NCBI RefSeq assembly: GCF_000308635.1
Contig: NZ_BAGD01000050.1
Span: 1 to 64,000, forward strand
DNA from: Nocardia otitidiscaviarum NBRC 14405
GTDB lineage: Bacteria > Actinomycetota > Actinomycetes > Mycobacteriales > Mycobacteriaceae
Reading direction: 5' to 3'
Length of the DNA: 64,000 nucleotides
The position numbers and the translations under genes were made by a program. How positions within the stretch are numbered: the first letter of the stretch is position 1; each line of letters opens with the position of its first letter. Shown here piece by piece: positions 17,755-28,100 of the stretch. The notes beneath the pieces were generated by a model, which saw only the letters and a list, made by a program, of their open reading frames with translations, was not told the DNA's origin and searched no databases.

Positions 17755-18723
17755 ATGAACACCACCCAGCGCGCCATCGCCCTCGGGATCGCCGCCGCCC
17801 TCATCCAGGCCGTCATGCTTATCGCCTTCGCCTGGCCCGCCGTCAATATCGGGGCGCGGGAGCTGCCCATCGCCGTGACCGGACCGCAATCGGCCGTGGT
17901 GGCCGACAAACTCACCCAGCGCGACGCGGACGCCTTCGAGATCACCACCGTCGCGGACGAATCCGCCGCCCGCACCGCCATCGACGAGCGCGAGGTGTAC
18001 GGCGCCATCGTGACCGGGGACGGACAACCCCGGGTGCTGATCGCCTCCGGCGCGAGTCCCGCGGTGGCGCAACAGCTCACGGCCATCGGTCAGCAGCTCG
18101 CCGGCACCCCCGCCGCTCCCGTCGAGGATGTGGTGGCCGCCGATCCCGATGATCCGCGCGGTGCCGGATTCGGCGCGATGGTGCTGCCCCTGGTGATGTC
18201 CGGTCTCGCCGCCGGGGTGCTGCTGTCCCTGCTGATTCCCGCGGTCGGCGGACGCGTCGCGGGACTGTTCGGCTTCGCCGTCACCGGTGGACTGCTGAGC
18301 ATGGCCATCGTGCAGGGCTGGCTGTCGATCCTGCCCGGGTCCTACTGGACACTCGCCGCCATCGCCGGTCTGGTCTCCTTCACCGTCGCCGGAACCGTGG
18401 TCGGACTGGCCACCGCCGTCGGCCGCGCGGGTATCGGGCTGGCCGCGCTCACCCTGCTGCTGATCGGCAACCCCTTCTCCGGGGCCACCTCCGCTCCCGA
18501 ACTCCTGCCGCAGCCCTGGGGCGCCCTCGGTCAGCTGCTGCCGCCGGGCGCGGCGGCCAGCCTGCTCCGCTCGGTGGCGTTCTTCGACGGTGCCGGTGCG
18601 GCGGCACCGCTGACCGTCCTGCTGGTCTGGGCCGCCGCGGCCCTGGCCCTGCTCGGACTGGGTGCCGTGCGTGCCCGCCGGGTCGAGGCCCCGGCCGGTG
18701 CCCCGGTCCCGGTCGCCGCCTGA
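17755..18723 (+). CDS. ABC-2-type/YhgE-like membrane protein
   Basis: 322 residues. One N-terminal membrane helix (about 8-28), an extracytoplasmic region (about 30-140) and then five or six C-terminal membrane helices (about 140-310). This layout matches ABC-2-type permeases of the DUF3533/YhgE-Pip kind, but no ATPase gene is adjacent. ATG 17755 has GGGAG upstream. Likely a small-molecule export or envelope function under control of the divergent TetR protein; the substrate is unknown. Confidence 0.75.
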   Translation: MNTTQRAIALGIAAALIQAVMLIAFAWPAVNIGARELPIAVTGPQSAVVADKLTQRDADAFEITTVADESAARTAIDEREVYGAIVTGDGQPRVLIASGASPAVAQQLTAIGQQLAGTPAAPVEDVVAADPDDPRGAGFGAMVLPLVMSGLAAGVLLSLLIPAVGGRVAGLFGFAVTGGLLSMAIVQGWLSILPGSYWTLAAIAGLVSFTVAGTVVGLATAVGRAGIGLAALTLLLIGNPFSGATSAPELLPQPWGALGQLLPPGAAASLLRSVAFFDGAGAAAPLTVLLVWAAAALALLGLGAVRARRVEAPAGAPVPVAA

Positions 18724-18742
18724 GGCATCACCCGGCGAAATC

Positions 18743-18780
18743 GGCGCAGCGCCCGCTCCTTCGGGAGCGGGCGCTGCGCC
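18743..18780. terminator. Strong bidirectional hairpin between convergent genes
   Basis: A perfect 17-bp stem closed by a TTCG tetraloop (loop 18760-18763) lies between the convergent membrane-protein and zur genes. The UUCG loop makes an exceptionally stable RNA hairpin. No T-run follows on either strand; it serves as the terminator for both. Confidence 0.8.
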
Positions 18781-18831
18781 GTCGCGTGCTGTGCGTCGAC
18801 CTTGCGGCGTGGCGGCTGTCGCCGATCGCGC

Positions 18832-19257
18832 TCAGCGCTTGCCGTTGGCGCACGCGCGGCAGCAGCCGAAGATCTCCACCGTATGGCTGATATCGCTGAA
18901 TCCGTGTTCGGCCGCGACGGTGTCGGCCCACGCCTCCACGGTCGGCCCCTCCACCTCGACCGTGCGCCCGCAGTGGCGGCAGACCAGATGGTGGTGGTGG
19001 CCCTTGGAGCACTGCCGGTACACCGATTCGCCGGAGTCGGTACGCAGTACGTCCACGTGCCCGGCGTCGGCGAGTGACTGCAGCGTCCGGTAGACGGTGG
19101 TCAGCCCGATGCCCTCGCCTCGTTTGCGCAGTTCGTCGTGCAGTTCCTGCGCCGACCGGAACTCCTCGATATCGGACAGCAGCGCCGAGATGGCGCTGCG
19201 CTGACGGGTGCTGCGGACCCCGACCGTCTTGGCTTCCGACTTTCCCGCCACGATCAC
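18832..19257 (-). CDS. zur: Zinc uptake regulator Zur/FurB (Fur family)
   Basis: 141-residue Fur-family repressor. The DNA-binding winged helix shows [33 protein letters not shown]. Regulatory metal ligands lie in the His-rich [13 protein letters not shown]; a structural zinc is held by CRHC and the C-terminal CCRAC. The GTG start overlaps the smtB stop (GTGA), so it is co-transcribed with smtB as in mycobacteria, where FurB controls zinc uptake and ribosomal paralogue genes. Confidence 0.92.
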   Translation of the reverse strand: MIVAGKSEAKTVGVRSTRQRSAISALLSDIEEFRSAQELHDELRKRGEGIGLTTVYRTLQSLADAGHVDVLRTDSGESVYRQCSKGHHHHLVCRHCGRTVEVEGPTVEAWADTVAAEHGFSDISHTVEIFGCCRACANGKR

Positions 19258-19649
19258 CCTTCCTCCGCATGCGCCACGGCATCGACCACGATATGCGCCA
19301 GATGCTCGTCGACGAGTTCGTAGATCACTTCGCGCCCGGTCCGCTCACCGCGCACGACGCCCGCGGACTTGAGAATCCGCAGGTGCTGGCTGATGAGTGG
19401 CTGGGTGACACCCAGGGTGTCGACCAGTTCGTGCACGCAGCGCGGCGATTCGCGCAGTTGCAGCACGATGGCGATGCGCACGGGTGCGGCCAGTGCGCGC
19501 AGCAGTTCCCCGGCATTGTCGAGGATGCCGCGCGGTGGGACGGCAGGTGGGGTGGGCGACCGGTACGGGTACGGGTCGTGTGGGATCGCGGTCGGCGCTT
19601 CGGTGTCCACGCGGGATCGCCGCGTGGGGGCGCCGCTGTCGGCGGTCAT
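19254..19649 (-). CDS. smtB: ArsR/SmtB-family metal-responsive repressor
   Basis: 131 residues with a winged helix (about 48-110) containing [49 protein letters not shown]. The alpha-5 metal site D-x-H-x10-H-x2-E is exactly preserved near the C-terminus (DEH ... HAEE), which marks a zinc sensor of the SmtB type. The N-terminal 45 residues are Pro-rich and extra to the family. A good AAGGAG ribosome site lies eight bases before the ATG. First gene of the smtB-zur operon. Confidence 0.93.
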   Translation of the reverse strand: MTADSGAPTRRSRVDTEAPTAIPHDPYPYRSPTPPAVPPRGILDNAGELLRALAAPVRIAIVLQLRESPRCVHELVDTLGVTQPLISQHLRILKSAGVVRGERTGREVIYELVDEHLAHIVVDAVAHAEEG

Positions 19650-19679
19650 CGAACCAACTCCTTATTGGAAACCACTGCC

Positions 19680-19709
19680 ATTATTGGTATGCACAGGTGC
19701 GCATGTCAA
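19680..19709 (-). promoter_or_regulatory. smtB-zur promoter with overlapping inverted repeat
   Basis: On the minus strand a perfect TTGACA -35 (19704-19709) is separated by 18 bases from AATAAT (19680-19685), five of six matches to the -10 consensus. The inverted repeat ATGCGCACCTGTGCAT (19689-19704, symmetric at 12 of 16 positions) fills most of the spacer. A regulator bound there would block RNA polymerase, and SmtB itself is the natural candidate. Direct TTATTGG copies (19662 and 19681, plus strand) flank this. Confidence 0.6.
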
Positions 19710-19850
19710 ACAGGCGCGCGGAGAGTCGGCACCGGCAGGATATGTGGGGGCCGCGACATCGGAGGCGAGTGGGTGCAAATCCGCTTGGTCGGTGCCGATA
19801 GTCTGGAGCCAATCCCTTGCAATCTTCCGGACCGGATGGAGAAATCTCGA

Positions 19851-21242
19851 GTGGCACCCAAGTCGAAGGTGGACACCGTCGCCAACCTGGCCAAGCGCCG
19901 GGGCCTGGTGTACCCGTCGGGTGAGATCTATGGCGGCACCAGGTCGGCGTGGGATTACGGCCCGCTGGGAGTCGAGCTCAAGGAGAACATCAAGAAGCAG
20001 TGGTGGCGTTCCATGGTCACCAGCCGCGAGGATGTGGTCGGCCTCGACTCCTCGATCATCCTGCCGCGGCAGGTGTGGGTCGCCTCCGGTCACGTCGCGG
20101 TCTTCAACGACCCGCTGGTGGAATGCCTCAACTGCCACAAGCGGCACCGGCAGGACCACCTGCAGGAGGGCTACGCGGAGAAGAAGGGCATCGACGATCC
20201 GGACAGCGTGTCCATGGAGGTCATCGCGTGCCCGGACTGCGGCACCGTCGGCAAGTGGACCGAGCCGCGCGACTTCAACATGATGCTCAAGACCTACCTG
20301 GGCCCGATCGAGTCCGAGGAGGGCCTGCACTACCTGCGGCCGGAGACCGCGCAGGGCATCTTCGTGAACTTCGCGAACGTCATGACCACCGCGCGCAAGA
20401 AGCCGCCGTTCGGCATCGCCCAGATGGGCAAGAGCTTCCGCAACGAGATCACCCCGGGCAACTTCATCTTCCGCACGCGCGAGTTCGAGCAGATGGAGAT
20501 GGAGTTCTTCGTCAAGCCGGGCGAGGACGAGGAGTGGCACCAGTACTGGATCGACACCCGGCTGGCCTGGTACACCGATCTGGGCATCGCCCCGGAGAAC
20601 CTGCGACTCTACGAGCACCCGAAGGAAAAGCTCTCGCACTACTCGACCCGCACGGTCGACATCGAGTACCGCTTCCACTTCGCCGGTAGCGAGTGGGGTG
20701 AACTGGAGGGCGTCGCCAACCGCACGGACTTCGACCTGAAGACCCACTCCGAGCATTCCGGCAACGATCTGAACTACTTCGACCAGGCCACCGGTGAGCG
20801 CTACACCCCGTACGTCATCGAACCCGCGGCGGGCCTGACCCGTTCGCTCATGGCCTTCCTCATCGACGCCTACAGCGAGGACGAGGCGCCCAATGCCAAG
20901 GGCGTGATGGAGAAGCGCACCGTGCTGCGGCTCGATCGCCGCCTCGCGCCGGTGAAGGCGGCGGTGCTGCCGCTGTCGCGCAATGCCGACCTCTCGCCCA
21001 AGGCGAAGGATCTCGCGGCGCGGCTGCGCAAGAACTGGAATGTCGAGTTCGACGACGCCCAGGCCATCGGTCGCCGCTACCGCCGCCAGGACGAGATCGG
21101 TACCCCGTTCTGTATCACTGTCGATTTCGATACCTTGGAGGACCAGGCGGTAACGGTTCGGGAACGGGATTCCATGGCGCAGGAGCGGATCGGCCTCGAT
21201 CAAGTGGAGAACTACCTGGCCACGCGGCTGCTGGGTGCCTGA
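19851..21242 (+). CDS. glyS: Glycine-tRNA ligase (dimeric type)
   Basis: 463-residue class II aminoacyl-tRNA synthetase charging tRNA-Gly. Motif 2 ([28 protein letters not shown]) and motif 3 ([20 protein letters not shown]) are intact, with a zinc-like insertion CLNC ... CPDC (about residues 93-133). The C-terminal anticodon-binding domain begins near [14 protein letters not shown] 19851 is preceded by GGAG ten bases upstream and matches the usual start [14 protein letters not shown]. Followed by a clear terminator, so it is separate from the NRPS locus. Confidence 0.96.
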   Translation: MAPKSKVDTVANLAKRRGLVYPSGEIYGGTRSAWDYGPLGVELKENIKKQWWRSMVTSREDVVGLDSSIILPRQVWVASGHVAVFNDPLVECLNCHKRHRQDHLQEGYAEKKGIDDPDSVSMEVIACPDCGTVGKWTEPRDFNMMLKTYLGPIESEEGLHYLRPETAQGIFVNFANVMTTARKKPPFGIAQMGKSFRNEITPGNFIFRTREFEQMEMEFFVKPGEDEEWHQYWIDTRLAWYTDLGIAPENLRLYEHPKEKLSHYSTRTVDIEYRFHFAGSEWGELEGVANRTDFDLKTHSEHSGNDLNYFDQATGERYTPYVIEPAAGLTRSLMAFLIDAYSEDEAPNAKGVMEKRTVLRLDRRLAPVKAAVLPLSRNADLSPKAKDLAARLRKNWNVEFDDAQAIGRRYRRQDEIGTPFCITVDFDTLEDQAVTVRERDSMAQERIGLDQVENYLATRLLGA

Positions 21243-21255
21243 ATAAGATCACAGG

Positions 21256-21291
21256 AAAGGATCGGTCGAAATCGACCGGTCCTTTCTTTTT
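21256..21291 (+). terminator. Rho-independent terminator of glyS
   Basis: AAAGGATCGGTCG pairs with CGACCGGTCCTTT (12 of 13, one G-T) around a four-base loop, directly followed by CTTTTT. It ends glyS transcription before the NRPS locus. Confidence 0.88.
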
Positions 21292-21306
21292 GCTTTCTGC
21301 CCCAAG

Positions 21307-21378
21307 AATTCGGGGCATACGCAGAAATTCGGGTATGCGACTACTCGTGTTAACAACCCATGACCGTCGCACTATTTA
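21307..21378 (+). promoter_or_regulatory. Candidate promoter and direct repeats of the NRPS operon
   Basis: The octamer AATTCGGG occurs at 21307-21314 and 21326-21333 (19-base period), and GCATAC/GTATGC form an inverted repeat across them. Downstream, TTAACA (21350-21355) and TATTTA (21373-21378) are separated by 17 bases, giving a transcript start about 45 bases before the DUF6875 gene. The -10 match is weak, so the assignment is tentative; the repeats would suit an activator. Confidence 0.4.
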
Positions 21379-21431
21379 TGTGTGTGGGCATCGGCGCCTG
21401 ACGCTGTAGCTCTATCTGCCTGAGGTGAGTC

Positions 21432-22148
21432 ATGAGCGAGCGAGTAATCGGTCCCCGCTCGGGCCTGCAATGGGTCTCATTGGGGGACAAGTCATTATCC
21501 ATGTGTACCGCGGCGCGGTCCACTGTAACTTCATTCAAATCCTGGGCGGATCGTTTTCTGACCCAGCCCTGCGACGACCTGGGTCGGGACGGACCGGTAT
21601 GTCCGTACGTCCGGCCCTCCACCCGGCGTGATCTGCTCTGGCTGGGACAGGTCCCGGCCGTCCGGCCGCGGCTGAGCTGGATGCGCACGATCATCGAGGA
21701 CGCCCTGGAAATCTATCCCGAATTACCCACCGGGAACGGTAGTTCCACCTCGGTGCTGCGCGGACTGATCACGGTGTTCCCGAACCTCGGGGACTATTCG
21801 CTGATCGACGATCTGCACGCGGAATTCAAGAGCAGCTTCGTGGAACGCGGATTCATGCTGGGACAGTTCTATCCCGGCTGTGATCAACCGGGATTGTGGA
21901 ACAAGGAATTTCGGCCCCTGGACGCACCGCTGCCCATGCTGGTGGTGCGCACCATGATGACCACCGATTTCCCATTCCTACTCGACCGTACGGAATGGAT
22001 GGACGCCTACGTCCGCAAGTTCGCGCCCATGATTCCGGCGCATGTGCGATCGGTGGTGGTGGGACGCCTGACCTCCCGCGCCGACGCACCGGTACCCGCC
22101 TACGAGGTGCAGCCGGAGGATTCCGCCTGCCCGCTGCCCGCCCGGTGA
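21432..22148 (+). CDS. DUF6875 family protein, NRPS-associated
   Basis: 238 residues. The conserved segments LGRDGPVCPYVRPSTRRDLLWLG, a VFPNL block, FVERGFMLGQFYPGCDQPGLWNKEFRPL and PMLVVRTMMTTDFPFL match the DUF6875 family as remembered. This family is frequently found beside biosynthetic genes but has no established activity. No signal peptide or membrane helix. The start is ATG 21432 with a weak AGGTGA site; ATG 21501 is possible. Six bases separate it from the NRPS, so the two form one transcription unit and it probably assists the synthetase. Confidence 0.78.
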   Translation: MSERVIGPRSGLQWVSLGDKSLSMCTAARSTVTSFKSWADRFLTQPCDDLGRDGPVCPYVRPSTRRDLLWLGQVPAVRPRLSWMRTIIEDALEIYPELPTGNGSSTSVLRGLITVFPNLGDYSLIDDLHAEFKSSFVERGFMLGQFYPGCDQPGLWNKEFRPLDAPLPMLVVRTMMTTDFPFLLDRTEWMDAYVRKFAPMIPAHVRSVVVGRLTSRADAPVPAYEVQPEDSACPLPAR

Positions 22149-22154
22149 CCGGCC

Positions 22155-25100
22155 ATGACGCGCGAAGTCACGGCGCAGGCGACCGCCACGGTATTTCCGC
22201 TGTCCCCGGCCCAGTCCGGCATGTGGTACGCACAGCAGCTGGACCCGAGCGTTCCGCTCTCGGAGGCCCAGTACATCGAGATGCGCGGACCACTGGATCG
22301 GGAGCGGCTGCGCACGGCCGCGATCACCGCCGCTCGCGAATTCGGTTCGGGGGTGCTGCGTCTCGTCGAGATCGACGGAGAGCCGCACCAGGTGGTCGAC
22401 CCCGGCCTGGAGACCGCGGTCGGATACCTCGACCTCAGCGGGCGGCCGGATCCCATGGCGGCGGCACTGGAGTGGATGCGCGCCGAGGTGGCCGAGCCCA
22501 TCGACCTGCTGGGTGACCGGGTCGGGATGACGGTGGTGTTGAAGGTCGGCGCCGACCATCACCTCTGGTACTCGCGGGCGCACCACATCCTCATCGACGG
22601 CTTCGGCTCGGTGAGCATGCTGTATCGGGTGGCCGAGCTGTACAACGCGGCGACGCGCGGGGAGTCGGCGCCGCCGAGCAGCGCCGCCTCGCTGCTCGAG
22701 GTGCACGAAGCCGAAGTCGCGTACCGGAATTCGAGCCGCTACCGCGCCGATCAGCGGTACTGGCGCGAGATCGTGGCGGGTATGCCCGACCGCTGCTCGC
22801 TGGTCTCGGCGACCGCACCGGCCTGCGCGCTGGCCCGGGAGCAGCGCGGTGAACTGTCGCCGGAGACGGCCGCGCGGCTCGAGGCCGCGGCCCGCCGCTT
22901 CGACACCAGCTCCGCCACCCTGGTGATGGCGGCGCTGGCGCTGTACTACGCGCGGCTGACCGCCATGGACGAGGTGGTCATCAGCCTGCCGGTCTCCGGT
23001 CGTACCACCGCGCTGCTGCGGCGGTCGGGCGGCATGATCGCCAATGTGGTGCCGCTGCGGGTCCCGGTCCCCGACCGCGGCACCGTCGGTGAGGTCATGG
23101 AGGCGTTGCGGGTGGCGGCGTCGGGTGCGCTGCGCCATCAGCGCTTCCGGCACGAGGATATGCGCGACGGCGCGGAGGATCAGCCCGAGTTCGGTCGGGG
23201 TCTGGTCGGCCCGGTCGTCAACATCATGCTGTTCCCGCGCGGGATCGACTTCGAGGGGGTGGAGTCGAGCCTGCACGTGCTCACCTCCGGACCCATCGAG
23301 GATCTGTTCGTCAACTTCTACCAGCACGGCGCCGACGCGCCGATCCATGTGGATTTCGCCGCGAATCCCCGCCTCTACGACGAGGATTCGCTCGGCCGCC
23401 ACCACGGCCGCTTCCTGACACTGCTGGAATCGCTGCTCGACACGGCTCCGGCGACACCGCTGTCGGAGCTGGCCTACCGCGGTCCGGCCGACGAGGCGGT
23501 ATCGCGGGGCGCGTTCGGTCCGCGACCGCCGCGGCCGCGGCTGCTGCCGGACATCCTGCGGGACGGTCTGCGTCGCGCCGGGCGCGACGCCGTGGCGGTG
23601 GTGTCGGGGAACCGTCGGCTCACCTACGGCGAACTCGACGCGCGCTCGGACCGCCTGGCGCACCGGCTGATCGCCGCGGGTGCCGCGACCGGGGTGCGGG
23701 TGGGTCCGGAAACACCTGTGCTGCTGGCCCTCCCACGCTCGGTGGCCGCAGTGGTCGCCGTCTGGGCGGTCACCAAGACCGGGGCCGCCTTCGTGCCGCT
23801 GGGCACCGCGCTACCCGGTGATCGCGTGCTGCGGATCGCCGGGGAGTGCGATGCGCGCCTGGGTCTGACGGTCGCGGAAACGCTTCCGGGACTGCCGGGT
23901 TCGGTCGGCTGGCTCGTGCTGGAAGCCGATTCCGGCGAACCAGTCGAGGTCGCAGGGGATGGCCCGGAGCCGCAGAGCCGGGGGCCGCGGGGGGTGGAGT
24001 CGCCGTGGCCGCTGCCCCACGCCCGCATCGACAATCCCGCCTATCTCGTGTTCACCTCCGGGTCGACCGGCGTGCCCAAGGGCGTCGTCGTGACCCACCG
24101 CGGACTGGCTGGCCTGGCCGCCGCGATCGTCGATGCCTACGACGTCACCCCCGGCTCACGTGTACTGCAATCTCTCAACCCGAGTTTCGACGCCGCCGTC
24201 CTCGAATGGCTACAGGCGTTCGCGGCCGGAGCGACGCTCGTGGTCGCCGACGCCGACCCGGTGCTCGGTGGCGACATGGCCCGTATCGTGCGCGAATACG
24301 GTGTGACACAGGTGTGTTCGACACCCGCCGTGCTGGCCACCCTGGATCCCGGTGCGCTGGACGGGGTGCGGGCGGTATCCACCGGTGGGGAGCCGTGCCC
24401 GCCCGAGCTGGTGGCCCGCTTCGGTCCCGGGCGGCGGTTGTTGAATTCCTACGGCCCCAGTGAGACCACGGTGGCCGTCACCTACACCGACGCGCTGCTG
24501 CCGGGAGTTCCCGCGGGCCTGGGGAATCCGATCCCCGGCGTGGGAGTGCTGGTATTGGACCGACTGCTGCGCCCGGTCCCGATCGGCGTGGTCGGCGAAC
24601 TGTACGTGGCCGGTGCGGGCGTGGCGCGCGGTTATGCCGGGCGGCCCGGACTCACCGCGCAGCGTTTCGTGGCCGCGCCATCGGGCGAACGCGTCTACCG
24701 CACCGGCGATCTGGTGCGCTGGACCGCCCCCGGTGTCCTGGAATACGTGGGCCGCGGCGACTTCCAGGTGAAGCTGCGCGGGATGCGGATCGAACTCGGT
24801 GAGATCGACGCCGTGCTGGATGCCCACCCCGGTGTGGAGATCGCGGTGACGGTGGCGCGTCCGGTCGGCGCCGGGACGGCCCTGGCGTCCTATGTGGTAC
24901 CGGTGGCGGGCGCCCGGATCGGTGAGCCGGAACTGCTCGAGCACGCCGCCCGGCGGCTGCCCCCGTACATGGTGCCCGCCACCGTGACGGTGCTGGGTGC
25001 GCTGCCGCTCACCGGCAACGGCAAGGTAGACCGCGCGGCCCTGCCGGAACCGGTGGTGGCGTCGCCGGTGCGGCGGCGCGCGGCGGCCACCGAGGCCGAG

Positions 25101-28100
25101 CGTCTGCTGTGCGAATTGTTCGGTGAGGTACTGGGTTCCGGGCCGGTGGACCCCGAGTCCTCCTTCTTCGCCCTGGGCGGCGATTCCATCATGGCCATCG
25201 GCCTGGTGTCGCGCGCCCGCGCCGCCGGGCTGGTGTTCTCCGCGCGCGACGTGTTCGAACGCCGCACCCCGGCCGCCCTGGCCGCCGCCGCGCACCGGAC
25301 GTCCGATGGGCCGCGCCGCCTCCCGGAGCTGCCGGGTGGGGGAGTGGGTCGCATGCCGCTCACCCCCATCGCCGCCTGGCTGCTGGCGCGTCCGGGCTGG
25401 GAGCGCTTCGCCCAGTCCATGGTGGTGCGGCTACCCATCGGCATCGAACCCGCGGCCCTGGCCCGCAGGGTGCAGGGACTGCTGGATCGCCACGATATGC
25501 TGCGCGCCCGGGTGGTGGAATCGGTGACGGGACCGGTGCTCGAAGTGCCGCCGCCGCAGGTCGCCGACGCGGAACGGCTGCTGACCCGGGTGCCGTGCGG
25601 TGATCCCGACCTGCGCGTCGACTGCGAACTCGCCGAGGCCGTGCGGCGGCTCGATCCCCGTGGCGGCCGGATGCTCGCCCTGACCTGGCTGGATCCGGGG
25701 CCGGCGGCGTCGGGACGCCTGATCGTCGCCGCTCACCATCTCGCCTGCGACGCCGTCTCCTGGCGCATCCTGCTGCCGGATCTCATGACCGCGTGGTCGC
25801 GAACCTGCACCGGACATGCCGCCGACCTGCCGGGGACGGGAACGTCCGTACGCACCTGGGCGCATGTCCTGCATGCCCTGGCCGTCGATGAGGACGCGGA
25901 CGGGCTGCCGGAGGGTTTCGCCGACCGGTTCGGCGGCCTCGAGCACTGGCGTGCCGTCCTGGCCCCGGACCCGGTGCTCGGTCGCCGCCGGCTCGACCCG
26001 GCCGTGGATACGCATCGGACGGCGGGCCGGATTCGCGTGGAGTTGCCCGAGGCCGAGACCGAGGTGCTGCTCACGCGGGTGGCGGCGGCCTACCGCTGCG
26101 GCGTGGAGGAGGCGCTGCTGGCGGGACTGGTGCTGGCGCTGGCGCGGTTCCGCGCGCGCCGCGGGCGGCCCGATGCCGAGACCGTGGTGACCGTGGAGCG
26201 GCACGGCCGGGACGAGGCCGTCGCTCCCGGCGCGGAGCTGTCGCGGACGGTCGGCTGGTTCACCCGGCAGGTGCCGCTGCGGATCGGGCCCGCCGCGGAA
26301 ACCGTTGCGGCGGTGGTGAAGACCGTCAAGGAGCAGGTGCGCTCGGTACCCGCGGGCGGTGTCGGCTACGGTCTGCTGCGCTATCTGAACCCGGCCGGGG
26401 GCGACCTCGCCGCGCTGCCGGAGCCGCAAATCGGCTTCAACTATCTCGGTCAGATACCCGGTGCCGCAGTCGAGGCCGACTGGATGCCGGTGGGGATGAC
26501 GGATCGGCTGGGCGGGCACGCGCATCCGGATATGCCGCTGGCCGCGGTGGTGTCGGTGGACGCCGCCGCCCTGGTGACCGAGCGGGGCACCCGGCTGCAC
26601 GCCGTCTGGCAGTACGCCTGCGTGGCCATCGACCACGAGGCCGCCGACGAACTCGCCCATGACTGGCTGGCGGCGGTGACCGAGATCGCGCGGCGGCTGA
26701 CCGAGCCGGAGGCGGGCGGCCGCACGCCGAGCGACCTTTCGCTGATCGCCACCACGCAGGCCGAGATCGATTCCTGGGAGGCGCGTTTCGGACACCTGGA
26801 CGATGTGTGGCCGCTGACGCCGCTGCAACGCGGCCTGCTGTTCCAAGCTCAGCTCGCCCCGGACGGGCTGGACGGCTATTCGGTGCAGGCCGTCATCGAT
26901 ATCGAGGCCGAACTCGATCGTGATCGGCTGACCGCCGCGGCCGCCGCCCTGGTGCGTCGCCATCCGGCCCTGCGGGCGGCCTTCGTGCAGACCGCGGAAA
27001 CGGCTGTGCAGGTGATCGTCTCGGACGTGGAGGTGCCCTGGACCGAACTGGACGCGCACGGTGCCACCGACCCCGAACTCGACGAGCTCGCGGCACGGCA
27101 GTTGCGCATCCCGTTCGAGGTGGATCGCCCACCGCTGCTGCGCTTCGCCTGTATCGCGCTGGCCCCGAACCGGTTCCGGCTCGTCATCACCAACCACCAC
27201 CTGATTCTCGACGGCTGGTCCATGCCGCTGCTGTTCGGTGACCTCGTCGCCCTCTACGAAACGGGTGGCAGCGACACCGGATTCACGGAGCCGCCCGCGC
27301 CGCGCCACTATCTGGAATGGCTCGCCGCCCGTCCGCGCGACCCGGCTCGCGCCGCCTGGACCTCGGCCCTGGCCGGACTGGACGGCCCCACCTTGGCCGC
27401 ACCGTCCGCGCCCCGGGGCGAGGCGGCCACTGCGCCCGTCGCCCACGAGGTGCCGCTGCCCGAGGGCTGTGCGGCGAGGCTGCGCCGCGCCGCCGCCGAC
27501 CGCGAGGTCACCGTGAACACCCTGGTGCAGGTGGCGTGGGCGCTGCTGCTCGCCGAGCTGACCGGTGACACCGATATCGTCTTCGGCGCAACGGTTTCCG
27601 GCCGCCCGCCGGAGCTGCCCGGCTCCGATCGCATGATCGGCATGCTGGTCAACACCGTCCCGGTGCGCATCACCCTGCGACCCGCCGAATCCGTGACCGA
27701 CCTGCTCACCCGCGTCCGAGCCGAGCAGAGCGCCCTGGCCGAACATCACACGCTGGGGCTGGACGAGATCCAGGCGCTGGCCGGGATCGGCCCGCTCTTC
27801 GATACGGCGACGGTCTTCGAGTCCTATCCGGTCGACGCCGCGGCCCTCACCGCCGCGACCCGCCAGGCCCGCCTGCGCGTCACCGGCATCCGCGGTCACG
27901 ACGGCACCCACTACCCGCTGGCCCTGGCCACCTACGCCGGTGACGGCCTGCGCCTGGTCCTCAGCCGCTCACCCCGCCACTTCGACGCCGACGAGGCCGA
28001 GTCGATGGCCCGCGCCCTGTCCCGCATCCTCACCACCTTGGCCGACGGCGACAACCTCCGCACCGCCGAGATACGCGGCACAGCCGATCGCGGACACACG

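Noticed and set aside
19710-19850. Possible glycine riboswitch or T-box leader before glyS
   Set aside because: The short leader shows no conserved T-box or glycine-aptamer elements, and it is only about 140 bases from the smtB promoter.
21243-22154. Search for an MbtH-like protein near the NRPS
   Set aside because: Neither the small frames nor the intergenic DNA contain the MbtH tryptophan/SLWP pattern. The small gene present is DUF6875.
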